From Herbidospora sakaeratensis (lineage in GTDB: Bacteria > Actinomycetota > Actinomycetes > Streptosporangiales > Streptosporangiaceae): 64,000 nt of DNA. The translations under genes were made by a program, and so were the position numbers. Below the pieces are notes generated by a model. That model saw only the letters and a program-made list of their open reading frames with translations. It did no database searches and was not told where the DNA came from. The stretch spans positions 372,001-436,000 of the forward strand of contig NZ_BBXC01000010.1 of NCBI RefSeq assembly GCF_001570525.1, in the 5' to 3' direction. Positions 49,412 to 57,932 of this stretch are shown here, piece by piece (the stretch's first letter is position 1; each line of letters starts with the position of its first letter).

Positions 49412-50281
49412 TCAGGCGAAGCCGACGTCGTAGTCGCCCGCGGCGCCGGGCACGTCGAACTCGGTGGTGCGCTCGCCCAGACCGGCGGCCCTGACCCGGC
49501 AGCGGTGGCGGCCCGCCGCCAGGTGCGCGACGGTGTAGCGGCCCTCGGCCGAGGTCTTCGTGGTGTGCGCGGGCGAGCCGTCCACCGGCTCGATCCGGAC
49601 CCAGGCGCCGGGGACCGGGTCGCCCGCCGCGTCCCTGACGGTGCCGCCGATGATGATCAGGCCGGGTGACTCCAGACGGGTCACCTGGGTGGTGACCATC
49701 GGGCCGATCTCCTCCGGATCGAAGGCGACCGGGATCGTGACCGTGAGGTGCACCACCGGCCGCCACGGCTGGCGGCCGGTCATGGTGCCCCAGAACTCGG
49801 CGTACTTGGCGAAACCGTCGCCGGGCAACACCGCGGTGGGCAGCTCGGCGGCGGCCAGCAGGGGCGGGAAGCCCGTGGGGAGCCGGCCGCGTCCGTAGAC
49901 GTCGGCCGGCCGCAGCGGCACGGCGGCCAGCAGGACGGCGGCGGCCCGGTAGAGCAGCGCGTGCTCGTCGAGGGTCGGCTCGACCGCCTGGTTCTGCGCG
50001 GCCGGGCTCCACGCGGTGACCAGGTAGTGCAGGTCGAGGCGGCGCGGCGCGGGCTCCCCCAGCACCAGGCCCGCCGCGGCGGTGCGGGTGCGCTCGTTGC
50101 CGCGCAGGCCGCGGTTCTCGCGCAGTTCCACCAGATAGACGTTGAGGGCCATGCGGTCCAGGTTGGTGACGAAGGTGCGCCAGTCCTCGTCCGGCGGCTG
50201 GAAGCCCACCCGGTTGGCGTCGCCGAGGCCGATCCGGGAGATCAGCAGGTGCCGCACCATGCGGTCGACGTGCTCGATCAT
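49412..50281 (-). CDS. eCIS DUF4255 (Pvc16 N-terminal) protein
   Basis: A 289-aa protein. Residues 1-180 match the DUF4255/Pvc16-N family: HLLISRIGLGDANRVGFQPP, LNVYLVELRENRGLRGNE, LHYLVTAWSPAAQNQAVEP and EFWGTMTGRQPWRPVVHLTV. The rest is a carboxypeptidase regulatory-like (beta-sandwich) domain, IIIGGTVRDAAGDPVPGAWV. In characterised contractile injection systems Pvc16/Afp16 caps or terminates the tube and sheath, setting particle length. Last gene of the leftward operon; begins directly after the toxin stop. Confidence 0.9.
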   Translation of the reverse strand: MIEHVDRMVRHLLISRIGLGDANRVGFQPPDEDWRTFVTNLDRMALNVYLVELRENRGLRGNERTRTAAAGLVLGEPAPRRLDLHYLVTAWSPAAQNQAVEPTLDEHALLYRAAAVLLAAVPLRPADVYGRGRLPTGFPPLLAAAELPTAVLPGDGFAKYAEFWGTMTGRQPWRPVVHLTVTIPVAFDPEEIGPMVTTQVTRLESPGLIIIGGTVRDAAGDPVPGAWVRIEPVDGSPAHTTKTSAEGRYTVAHLAAGRHRCRVRAAGLGERTTEFDVPGAAGDYDVGFA

Positions 50282-52081
50282 CTACTGCCAGACCTTTCCG
50301 GTCGTGTCGCGGATGACGACCCGGCTCGCGCGGGCCAGCTCGATGACGCGCGCCGGGATCGGCTCGACCTGCGGCGGCACCTCGAGGATGTAACGGCCGG
50401 TCATCACCCGGCCGGCCAGCGGGCCCTCCACGATGCGCGCCCCGTTCGGGTACTTGAGGGCGAACTCCTGGAAGTGCTTCAGCATGGTGAACTCGTCGAC
50501 GTGGGCGATCTGGCCGTTCGAGCCGGCCAGGCTCTTCACGGAGATGATCTCTCCGGCCGCCTCGTCGTAGTAGTCGAGCCGGTTGCGGCGGCCCCGCCGG
50601 TCGTAGATGGGCACCTGCCCCTGGCGGCGCGGCGAGGCCAGGCTCTTCTCGAATCGCACCCCCTCGCCGGCCTCCTGCCGCAACTCCTGGACCGACTTCT
50701 TCGTGCTCATGCCCTGCTGGGCCAGCACGTCGGCGTCGTCGAGCAGCAGATCGCCGCCCGGCTTCTCCGGCACGGGCCGCCGGCGCGCGGCCTTCTTCTT
50801 CGGGGCGGCGGCCGGTTCGAGGGAGCCCACGACCTCGGGCTCGCCGGTGGGTTTCTCCGTGGCGACGCGGACTTTGGGCTTCTCGGTGGCGACGCGGACC
50901 TTGGGGGCCTTGGCGGGCTTGGCGGCCGGGGCGGGCTTGACGGCCGTGGCGGCCTTCTTGGTCACGGCGGCGGCCGCGCCGGCGGCGTTCTTCTCGGCGA
51001 AGCCGAGCAGTTTCTTGAGGAAGACCTTCAGCCGGTCGAGCAACTGGAAGAGCGGTTTCATGACCGGCTCCAGCCATTTCATGGGCTTGCTCACCAGGGC
51101 GCCGATCAGGGCTTCGACGGCCGCGATGCCCTCGCCGAGCTTGACGACGAGGTTCCCGGCGCGGGCCAGCACCCCGCCCAGCTTGCCGAGCTGGGCGCCG
51201 ATCGCGGCCACCGCCTCTCCGGCGCCCAGGCTGAACACGGCCAGCAGCGTGTTGCTGACGATGGCCCCGGTGTCGTATCCGACGTTGTAGCCGAGCCGGG
51301 ACCACTGCGTGGAGGTCAGCTTCTTGCGGGTGTCGGTGGCCCACTGTTCGAGCTGGGCGGCCGGTCCGGCCGGGGCGGCCGCGGGCCGCATGGCCTGCTC
51401 CTCCTCCTTGCCGGAGAGGTGCAGCACCAGGGCGTGGGCGGCCCGGCCGCCCGCCGCCCCGGCCGCCTTCTCCGCGGCGGCGCTCGCCTCGCCGAGGTGG
51501 GCCAGCAGGTCGGCGGCGGTGAGGTTGGCGCGGGCGCCGGTCAGGAAGGCGCGGAAGCCGGCGGCCAGGGCCTCCGCCTCGGCGATCAGCTCCTCCGGGT
51601 GGTCCCAGACGGCGCGGCCCAGGTCGGCCGCCATCTTCTGCATCTGCTCGGCCAGCACGACCACCCCGAACAGATCGGTGACCGGGCTGACCACGCCCAG
51701 GATCCAGCCCGCCTCGTAGGCCAGCGCGAATTCGGCCATGTTCCTCGGCGAGGCCAGTTCGGTGAGCCCGGCCTTGACTCCGTCGACCGTCACCTCCTTG
51801 GCCAGGGTGAAGACGAAGCCCCGGATCGCGGCGGCGGCGATGCGCTGCTGCGGGCCCTGCCCGGTGAGCTGGCGGGTGAACAGGTCGATCGCGACGTTCG
51901 CCAGGAAGCCGACGGTTCCCGATGGTTCCGGCGCCTGGGCGACGGCCTCACCGGTGGCCTGGTTCCCGGCGGCCCGCTGGAGGTCCCGCAGGTCGCCGCC
52001 GGGACCGGGCTGCCTGACCGGTTCGGCCACCGGGGCCGTGGTGTCCTTGACCGGTTCCGCGGTCTTCACCGGGTCAGCCAT
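50282..52081 (-). CDS. Probable eCIS cargo with C-terminal nuclease-like region
   Basis: A 599-aa protein. Residues 34-42 LQRAAGNQA form the LQRxAGNxA motif that recurs near the N-terminus of proteins encoded in eCIS loci (often with DUF4157). A helical, Ala-rich middle, a Lys/Ala/Pro low-complexity linker with the repeat KVRVATEKP, and a compact C-terminal domain from about residue 470 follow. There, RNRLDYYDEAAGEIISVKSL (Asp503, Lys516) has the spacing of a PD-(D/E)XK nuclease, though the usual acidic residue before V-K is Ser514. No signal peptide. Cargo role is inferred from position between ATPase and DUF4255 gene. Overlaps the ATPase gene by eight bases. No obvious immunity gene follows. 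Confidence 0.75.
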   Translation of the reverse strand: MADPVKTAEPVKDTTAPVAEPVRQPGPGGDLRDLQRAAGNQATGEAVAQAPEPSGTVGFLANVAIDLFTRQLTGQGPQQRIAAAAIRGFVFTLAKEVTVDGVKAGLTELASPRNMAEFALAYEAGWILGVVSPVTDLFGVVVLAEQMQKMAADLGRAVWDHPEELIAEAEALAAGFRAFLTGARANLTAADLLAHLGEASAAAEKAAGAAGGRAAHALVLHLSGKEEEQAMRPAAAPAGPAAQLEQWATDTRKKLTSTQWSRLGYNVGYDTGAIVSNTLLAVFSLGAGEAVAAIGAQLGKLGGVLARAGNLVVKLGEGIAAVEALIGALVSKPMKWLEPVMKPLFQLLDRLKVFLKKLLGFAEKNAAGAAAAVTKKAATAVKPAPAAKPAKAPKVRVATEKPKVRVATEKPTGEPEVVGSLEPAAAPKKKAARRRPVPEKPGGDLLLDDADVLAQQGMSTKKSVQELRQEAGEGVRFEKSLASPRRQGQVPIYDRRGRRNRLDYYDEAAGEIISVKSLAGSNGQIAHVDEFTMLKHFQEFALKYPNGARIVEGPLAGRVMTGRYILEVPPQVEPIPARVIELARASRVVIRDTTGKVWQ

Positions 52082-54071
52082 CGCCCACTCCCAGCAGGTC
52101 GTCGTCGGTGAGCGCTTTGCCCAGCTTCTGGAACTCCCGGCGCACCGCGTGCCGTACGTGGGCCGCCGTCACCGGCCCGGGGCCCGCCAGGAACGCCGAG
52201 GCCAGCGCGACGTTCTTGATGTGGCCGCCGCTGAGGGTGAACCGCGCGGCCAGCGCCTCAGGGTCGACGTCCGCGGCGAGCGGGGTGCCGGCCGGCCAGA
52301 CGCTGCGCCAGATCCTGGCCCGGCTGTTCTGATCGGGGAAGGGGAATCGGACGGTGAAGGCGAGCCTGCGGGTGAACGCCTCGTCCAGGTTGTGGCGCAT
52401 GTTCGTGGCCAGCAGGGTCACCCCCGGGTGGGCCTCCATACGCTGGAGCAGGTGGGCGACCTCCAGGTTGGCGTACCTGTCGTGGGCGTCCCTGACCTCG
52501 CCGCGTTTGCCGAGCATGGCGTCGGCCTCGTCGAACAGCAGGATCGCGGCGGTCCGCTCGGCGGCGGCGAAGACCCGGTCGAGGTTCTTCTCGGTCTCGC
52601 CGATGTACTTGCTGACGACCCCGGCCAGGCTGATCCGGTAGAGGTCCAGGTGCAACTCGGCCGCGAGCACCTCGGCGGCCATGGTCTTGCCGGTGCCCGG
52701 CGGCCCGGCCAGCAGCACCGCCACCCCGGTGCCCCTGGCGAGCTTGCCGCCGAAACCCCAGTCGCGCAGCACCCGGCCCTGCCCGGCCACCCGCGCGCAG
52801 ATCTCGTGCAGCGCGGCGAGTTCGTCGTCGGGCAGCACCAGGTCGGCCCAGCCGGCGCGGGGCTCGATGCGGTCGGCCAGGCCGGCCAGTTCGTGCCCGG
52901 CGGCGCGGCGGGCCGCCGCCGAGAGTTCGGCCAGGGTGTGCCCGCCCGCCGTGCCGGCCGCCTCGTCGATCGCGCGGGGGGTGAGCGGGAAACGTTCGGC
53001 CAGCACGTCGAGGTCGCCGGGCGGCACCGGCCGTCCGGCGAGGGCCGAGACCCAGCGGACCCGCCGCTCGCCTGCCTCCGGCGTGGTGAACTCGACGGTG
53101 CGCAGGAAGAGCGGCAGGACGGTGGACGGCCACGGCGCGGTCCCGGCCAGCACGACCGGGCCAGGCGTGTGGGCCAGCGCCATGACCGCGAGGTCGCGCC
53201 GGTGGTCGTCGAGCGAGTCGGCCCGGTCGAGGTAGGGCAGTGCGCCGTGCAGTTCGGCCTCGCGCAGGGCGCAGCGCACGGCGTCCTCGAACGTGGCCGG
53301 GCCCGAGGGCGCCAGCGCCAGATCGACGTGCAGCACCGGCCGTCCCAGCCCGGCGGCGGCGGTCCTGGCGGCCTCGGCGCGCCCGGAGCCGGGCTGGCCA
53401 CGCAGGTAGAGCCGCTGCCCGGCGTCGAGCAGATCGCGCAATTCGTGCGCCCGGCCGCTGCCGGGTCCGGGACCGGAGACCAGCCGGCACCAGGAGGCCA
53501 GCCGCCGGTCCAGGCCGCCGACGCCGAGCAGCACGTCGACGATCTGCTCGTCGGGCACGACGTACCTGGCCAGCAGCGGCGGCTCCACGTGGTGCGGGTC
53601 GGCGACCAGCCGCACCAGCCGGTGCCGCAGCAGCGGAGCGTCGGCGGCGAAGTCGCAGCGCCGCCGCAGCTTCTCGGCCACGCCGTCGCAGAGCAGGTTG
53701 AGGGTCAGTTCCACGGTGGGGCGGCGGCGGGTCACGTCGTCCTGGAGGTAGCCGTACAACCGTTCGTAGCGCAGGTCGACCTCCGGGGCGACCGCCACGA
53801 GCAGCACGTTCAGCTCGAACGCCGACAGGTCGTACCGCTCGGCCAGCCACGCGGGCCCGGCGGCGTCGGCGGCGCTGCCCGGCCCGATCGGGGAGACGGC
53901 CGGGGCGCGGCGCAGCACCCGTGTCACCTCGTCGGGGCCGATGTGCAGGCCGCGGAAGGAGTCCCGGCCGGCCTCGGGACCGTACGCCGCCCCCGCCGCC
54001 GCGACCGCCTCCGCCAGCCGGACGTCGAGCCGGGCCAGCCAGTCCAGGACGCCGTCGGCAACCTCGCTCAT
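52074..54071 (-). CDS. eCIS AAA+ ATPase (Pvc15/Afp15-like)
   Basis: A 665-aa protein. An N-terminal half (about 1-380) with a degenerate first ATPase-like segment is followed by an intact AAA+ domain: Walker A LLAGPPGTGKTMAAEVLAAE, Walker B AAILLFDEADAMLGKRGEV, arginine-finger region NMRHNLDEAFTRRLAF. This two-part layout is that of the ATPase conserved in most extracellular contractile injection loci, believed to load or remodel particle parts. Start ATG 54071 overlaps the fibre gene stop (ATGA); its stop overlaps the cargo start. Confidence 0.93.
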   Translation of the reverse strand: MSEVADGVLDWLARLDVRLAEAVAAAGAAYGPEAGRDSFRGLHIGPDEVTRVLRRAPAVSPIGPGSAADAAGPAWLAERYDLSAFELNVLLVAVAPEVDLRYERLYGYLQDDVTRRRPTVELTLNLLCDGVAEKLRRRCDFAADAPLLRHRLVRLVADPHHVEPPLLARYVVPDEQIVDVLLGVGGLDRRLASWCRLVSGPGPGSGRAHELRDLLDAGQRLYLRGQPGSGRAEAARTAAAGLGRPVLHVDLALAPSGPATFEDAVRCALREAELHGALPYLDRADSLDDHRRDLAVMALAHTPGPVVLAGTAPWPSTVLPLFLRTVEFTTPEAGERRVRWVSALAGRPVPPGDLDVLAERFPLTPRAIDEAAGTAGGHTLAELSAAARRAAGHELAGLADRIEPRAGWADLVLPDDELAALHEICARVAGQGRVLRDWGFGGKLARGTGVAVLLAGPPGTGKTMAAEVLAAELHLDLYRISLAGVVSKYIGETEKNLDRVFAAAERTAAILLFDEADAMLGKRGEVRDAHDRYANLEVAHLLQRMEAHPGVTLLATNMRHNLDEAFTRRLAFTVRFPFPDQNSRARIWRSVWPAGTPLAADVDPEALAARFTLSGGHIKNVALASAFLAGPGPVTAAHVRHAVRREFQKLGKALTDDDLLGVGDG

Positions 54072-56014
54072 GGCCGTTTCGTCGCCTCCGTCCAGGCCAC
54101 GGCCAGGTGGGGGGCCGCGCCGTGCGGCACCGGGTGCCGGTAGCGGCCGTGTTCCTCGCCTTCCTTGTCGGTCTCGACGACCAGCGGGTTGGCTCGCGCG
54201 TACGCGTCATGCCGCACGCCGGTGACCTGCCAGCAGACCTTGGTGCCGGGCTCGCCCCCGGCGACGGCGAAGCGGTTGCCGGACACCTCGCGGGCGATGT
54301 GCAGGCCGGGCGCGGGGCGGCCGACGGGGGTGAGCTGGTAGCGGAAGCGTTCGTTGAGGGCCTCGAACCAGGCGGGCAGGGTGATCTCGGCGCTGCCGTC
54401 GGCGTCCAGGACGACCTCGCCGTCGTAGACGTTCTTCATCTCGTCGCTCTCGATGGCGGCGTGGTTCAGGTAGCGGCCGGCCGGGTCGAGCGGGTGGTCG
54501 ATCTTGAACTGGAGGTTCGTCTTGGTCAGCGTGCCCTTCACGTCGACGTTGCCGTTCAGCCAGGCCGCCCACTTCTGGCCGCCGATGATCAGCGGGATGC
54601 CGCCGTGCTCGCTGAACAGGTGCAGCCCGACGCCCCGGTCCGACGACACCCGCATCGCGATGTCGTTGATGGTGGGGCCGCCGAGCACGTCCAGCCGCGC
54701 CGACGGTGACTTGTGACCCACGGCGAGGTCGCCGTTCTTGATGCTGAACGCCATGTGCCAGGTGCCGTCGAACTTGTCCCAGAACGCCGGCACGCCGCGG
54801 GCCCCCGGGGTGCCCTCGTCGTGGTCGACGCTCAGCGCGAACGCGGGCCGGCCGCTGGAGTTGACCGCGCCGAACGACGTCTGGCCGTCGGTCTTGGCGT
54901 GGGCGAGGAACGGGATGTTGCTGGCGGTGAGCACGCCGTTGGCGTCCTCGGCCTCGAAGCCGCCCTGGTCGACGGCGTGCACCAGGGCCAGCGGCCCCGG
55001 CCGTCCGAAGGCCGCCGGCCCCCGGACGAAGGCCCCGCCGTTGACGTCGAGCGTCGTCTCCGGCGCGGTGGCCTTGCCGAGGCCGAGGAAGCCCCGGATC
55101 AGGGCCGGGCCCTTCGCGTCCAACACGGGCCGCCCCGCCGCCGGTTGCGCCGATTCCAGCACGGTCTCGCCGATCACGTGCAGCGTGCCCTCCGGCGCGC
55201 TCACGCCGCCCAGCGAGCTGGTCTCGCGCAACACGGTCGCGCCGTCCACGTGCAGGGCGCACTTCGGCACGGTGGTGTTCACGCCGATGCGGCCGGCGGC
55301 GGTGTTCACGGTCAGCAGCGGATGGGCGTTGTCCCGGGTGACGATCAGGCGGGGGGTGTCCACGATGACCTGTCCGTCGCCGCCGCGCACCTCGGCCGCG
55401 CGGACGTGGGACACGCTGGTCTCGCCCTCCCGCGCGCCCAGCAACTCGACCCGCTCGACCGCGACCCCGACGCCGCGCCGCCGGTCGCGGCCCAGGCCCG
55501 TGACCGTTCCGTTCTCCAGTTCGGCCAGGCCCAGTACGATCTCCTCCCCGTCGTCGAGCCCGGAGACCGGCCGCAGCCGCAGCACCGGCGTGGTCTCGGT
55601 GTTGAACACCCCCGAGGGGACGCCGGTGAAGTCGAAGGTCTCCGCCCAGGCGATCGTGACGGCGTGGTCGCCGGTGAGCCCGGCCGTGGAGAGCTCCACC
55701 CCGGCCTCGGTCACCGGGACGAGCGACGCGCCCACTTTCGCGTGACCGCCCGCGACCAGCGGGATCAGCCGCCCCTTGACGTCGAGCGCCGTGCCGGGGT
55801 CGACCCGCAGCCCGGCCTGCCCGATCGCGGCGCGCACCGCCAGGCCGTCGGCCACCCCCCAGCCGTGCAGGTCCGCGCCGTGCATGCGGTGCAGCGGCCC
55901 GCAGTGCTCCTCCTGGTCCTGGCGGCTCTCGTGCAGCCCGGTGTCACCCTGCCGCGGCTCGGGCGGGTTGACCGTCGGGTCGACGTAGCTGGTCCTGATC
56001 AGTTTCTCCGGCAT
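54068..56014 (-). CDS. eCIS tail-fibre-like protein 1
   Basis: A 648-aa protein with a trimeric-fibre plan. A structured N-terminus (YVDPTVNPPEPRQGDTGLHE, likely baseplate attachment) is followed by strand repeats such as GRIGVNTTVPKCALHVDG and FLGLGKATAPETTLDVNGGA, which resemble phage fibre shaft repeats ending in G(A)LDVxG. The C-terminal head LDPAGRYLNHAAIESDEMKN, then VYDGEVVLDADGSAEITLP, is a fibre domain also seen in cyanobacterial and other bacterial proteins. It should mediate contact with the target cell. Starts at ATG 56014, three bases after the second fibre gene's stop. Confidence 0.88.
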   Translation of the reverse strand: MPEKLIRTSYVDPTVNPPEPRQGDTGLHESRQDQEEHCGPLHRMHGADLHGWGVADGLAVRAAIGQAGLRVDPGTALDVKGRLIPLVAGGHAKVGASLVPVTEAGVELSTAGLTGDHAVTIAWAETFDFTGVPSGVFNTETTPVLRLRPVSGLDDGEEIVLGLAELENGTVTGLGRDRRRGVGVAVERVELLGAREGETSVSHVRAAEVRGGDGQVIVDTPRLIVTRDNAHPLLTVNTAAGRIGVNTTVPKCALHVDGATVLRETSSLGGVSAPEGTLHVIGETVLESAQPAAGRPVLDAKGPALIRGFLGLGKATAPETTLDVNGGAFVRGPAAFGRPGPLALVHAVDQGGFEAEDANGVLTASNIPFLAHAKTDGQTSFGAVNSSGRPAFALSVDHDEGTPGARGVPAFWDKFDGTWHMAFSIKNGDLAVGHKSPSARLDVLGGPTINDIAMRVSSDRGVGLHLFSEHGGIPLIIGGQKWAAWLNGNVDVKGTLTKTNLQFKIDHPLDPAGRYLNHAAIESDEMKNVYDGEVVLDADGSAEITLPAWFEALNERFRYQLTPVGRPAPGLHIAREVSGNRFAVAGGEPGTKVCWQVTGVRHDAYARANPLVVETDKEGEEHGRYRHPVPHGAAPHLAVAWTEATKRP

Positions 56015-56017
56015 GTG

Positions 56018-57922
56018 TCACTCCTGTGTGGTCCCGTAACCGGGGATGAGGTCGGCGGTCAGCGCGCCGAGGGCCCGGCTGGCCGGCTCGCCGTGCGGTT
56101 CGGGATGCAGGAAGCGGCCAGCCTCCTCTCCGTCCTTGTCGGTCTCGACGACCAAGGGGTTGGCCCGCGCGTACGCGTCGTGCCGCACGCCGGTGACCTG
56201 CCAGCAGACTTCGGTGCCCGGTTCGCCCCCGGCCACGGAGAAGCGGCCGTCCGCGAGCCGCCGCGACACGTGCAGGCCGGGCGCGGGACGGCCGACGGGG
56301 GTGAGCTGGTAGCGGAGCTTCTCGTTGAGCGCCTCGAACCAGGCGGGCAGGGTGATCTCCGCGCCGCCGTCCGCGTCCAGGACGACTTCGCCGTCGTAGA
56401 CGTTCTTCATCTCGTCGCTCTCGACGGCGCTGTGGTTCAGATAGCGGCCGGCCGGGTCGAGCGGGTGGTCGATCATGAACTGGAGGTTGCTCTTGGTCAG
56501 CTTCCCGATGACGTTCACGTCGCCGTAGAACTCGGCGGCCTTCTGACCCATGGCGAACAGGCCGGTGCCGGTGCCGCTCATGGCGTACACCCCGAACCGG
56601 GACGCCGACGAGGCGAACACCGCCGAGATGTCCTGCTCGGTGGTGCGCACGTCCAGCTTCGAGGTTGGCGACTGCGTGCCGATGCCGACCCAGCCGTTGC
56701 GCAGCGCCAGGCCCGGCCGCCAGGTGCCGTCGTAGCGGTCGTAGAGCGTGGGGATGCCGCGGGCCCAGGTGACGCCCTCGTTGAAGTCGATGTTGATCGC
56801 GAACGCCGGGCGCCTGTCGGCGTTGAGGATGCCGAACGCGGTGGAGTCGGCCTGGGCCAGCAGCGGCACGTTGGTGTCCACGGACCGGCCGAAGTCGTCC
56901 TCGGTGCCGAAACCGCCGACGTCGACCGCGTGCACCCGGCCGAGCGCCGGGGTGCGCCCGACGCCGAGCCGGTCGCGCACCACGGCGTGCCCGGCCACGT
57001 CCAGCGCCGCGGCCGGGGCGGCGGTGCCGACGCCGACACGTTCGCGGAAGACCGCCGTGCCCGCCGTGTCGAGGGCGGCCTCCGGTTGCCCCGTGCCGAT
57101 GCCGACGCGTTCGCGGAAGACGGCCGTGCCGGCGGTGTCGAGGGCGGCCTCCGGCTGGCCGGTGCCGATGCCGACGCGGCGGGCGACCGGGTCCACCGAC
57201 AACGCGGGCTCGCCCCCGCCGGGCAGCCGTACCGTCAGCCGCCGTGCCTCCAGCGCCAGGCCGCCCTCGCGCAGCGCGCGCAACTCCCCGGCCTGGGCCT
57301 CGCCGACGACGGCCAGCGCGCCCGACCTGACCGCGCCCGGCAGCACCAGCTCGATCCGGTCCTTCGCGCCGCCGACGGCGCGGCGGGTGCCCGCCGTCAG
57401 GTCGGCGACCGTGCCGTCCGCGCCGAGCCGCACCTCGGCCAGCACGACCTCCTCGGCGGAGACCTGCCCGGGGCCGCGCAGCCGCAGCACCGGCGTCGTC
57501 TCGGTGGCGAAGACGCCGGCGCCGACGCCGGTGAAGTCGAACGTCTCCGCCCACGCGATCGTGACCGTGCGCTCGCCGGCCGGCCCCTGCGTGGGCAGCA
57601 CCAGGCCCTGCTCGCCCATCTCGGTCATCGTGCCGTCGCCCAGCCGGGCGTGCCCGCCGGTGGCCAGCGGGATCAGCCGTCCGCGGACGTCGAGCGCCAC
57701 GCCGGGCAGCACCCGCAGCCCGGCCTGCCCGACGGTCGCGCTCACGCCCAGCCCCTCGGCCACCCCCGGCCGGTGCAGGGCGGCGCCGGCCATGCGGTGC
57801 AGCGGCCCGGCGTACCCCTCCTGGTCCTGGCGGCTCTCGTGCAGGCCGGTGTCGCCCTGCCGGGGCTCGGGCGGGTTGACCGTGGGGTCCACGTAACTCG
57901 TGCGGATCAGCCGTTCGGACAT
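56018..57922 (-). CDS. eCIS tail-fibre-like protein 2
   Basis: A 634-aa paralog of fibre 1. The N-terminal 40 residues and the C-terminal head (NLQFMIDHPLDPAGRYLNHS ... WFEALNEKLRYQLTPVGRP) are nearly identical to fibre 1, and the middle is different. The shaft has the exact internal duplicate GIGTGQPEAALDTAGTAVFR followed by a third, diverged unit (GVGTAAPAAALDVAGHAVVR). Two fibres that share base and head but differ in the shaft suggest that the pair differs in length or binding partner. Promoter not visible; expressed from the eCIS operon. Confidence 0.88.
   Translation of the reverse strand: MSERLIRTSYVDPTVNPPEPRQGDTGLHESRQDQEGYAGPLHRMAGAALHRPGVAEGLGVSATVGQAGLRVLPGVALDVRGRLIPLATGGHARLGDGTMTEMGEQGLVLPTQGPAGERTVTIAWAETFDFTGVGAGVFATETTPVLRLRGPGQVSAEEVVLAEVRLGADGTVADLTAGTRRAVGGAKDRIELVLPGAVRSGALAVVGEAQAGELRALREGGLALEARRLTVRLPGGGEPALSVDPVARRVGIGTGQPEAALDTAGTAVFRERVGIGTGQPEAALDTAGTAVFRERVGVGTAAPAAALDVAGHAVVRDRLGVGRTPALGRVHAVDVGGFGTEDDFGRSVDTNVPLLAQADSTAFGILNADRRPAFAINIDFNEGVTWARGIPTLYDRYDGTWRPGLALRNGWVGIGTQSPTSKLDVRTTEQDISAVFASSASRFGVYAMSGTGTGLFAMGQKAAEFYGDVNVIGKLTKSNLQFMIDHPLDPAGRYLNHSAVESDEMKNVYDGEVVLDADGGAEITLPAWFEALNEKLRYQLTPVGRPAPGLHVSRRLADGRFSVAGGEPGTEVCWQVTGVRHDAYARANPLVVETDKDGEEAGRFLHPEPHGEPASRALGALTADLIPGYGTTQE
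57040..57182 (-). repeat. 69-base tandem repeat in the fibre 2 shaft
   Basis: Two adjacent 69-base units (about 57040-57182) encode the same 23 residues and differ only at scattered third positions; a third, diverged unit precedes them (about 56985-57040 in window coordinates). Shaft-length variation by copy number is likely. Confidence 0.8.
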
Positions 57923-57932
57923 GGGGGCGCTC

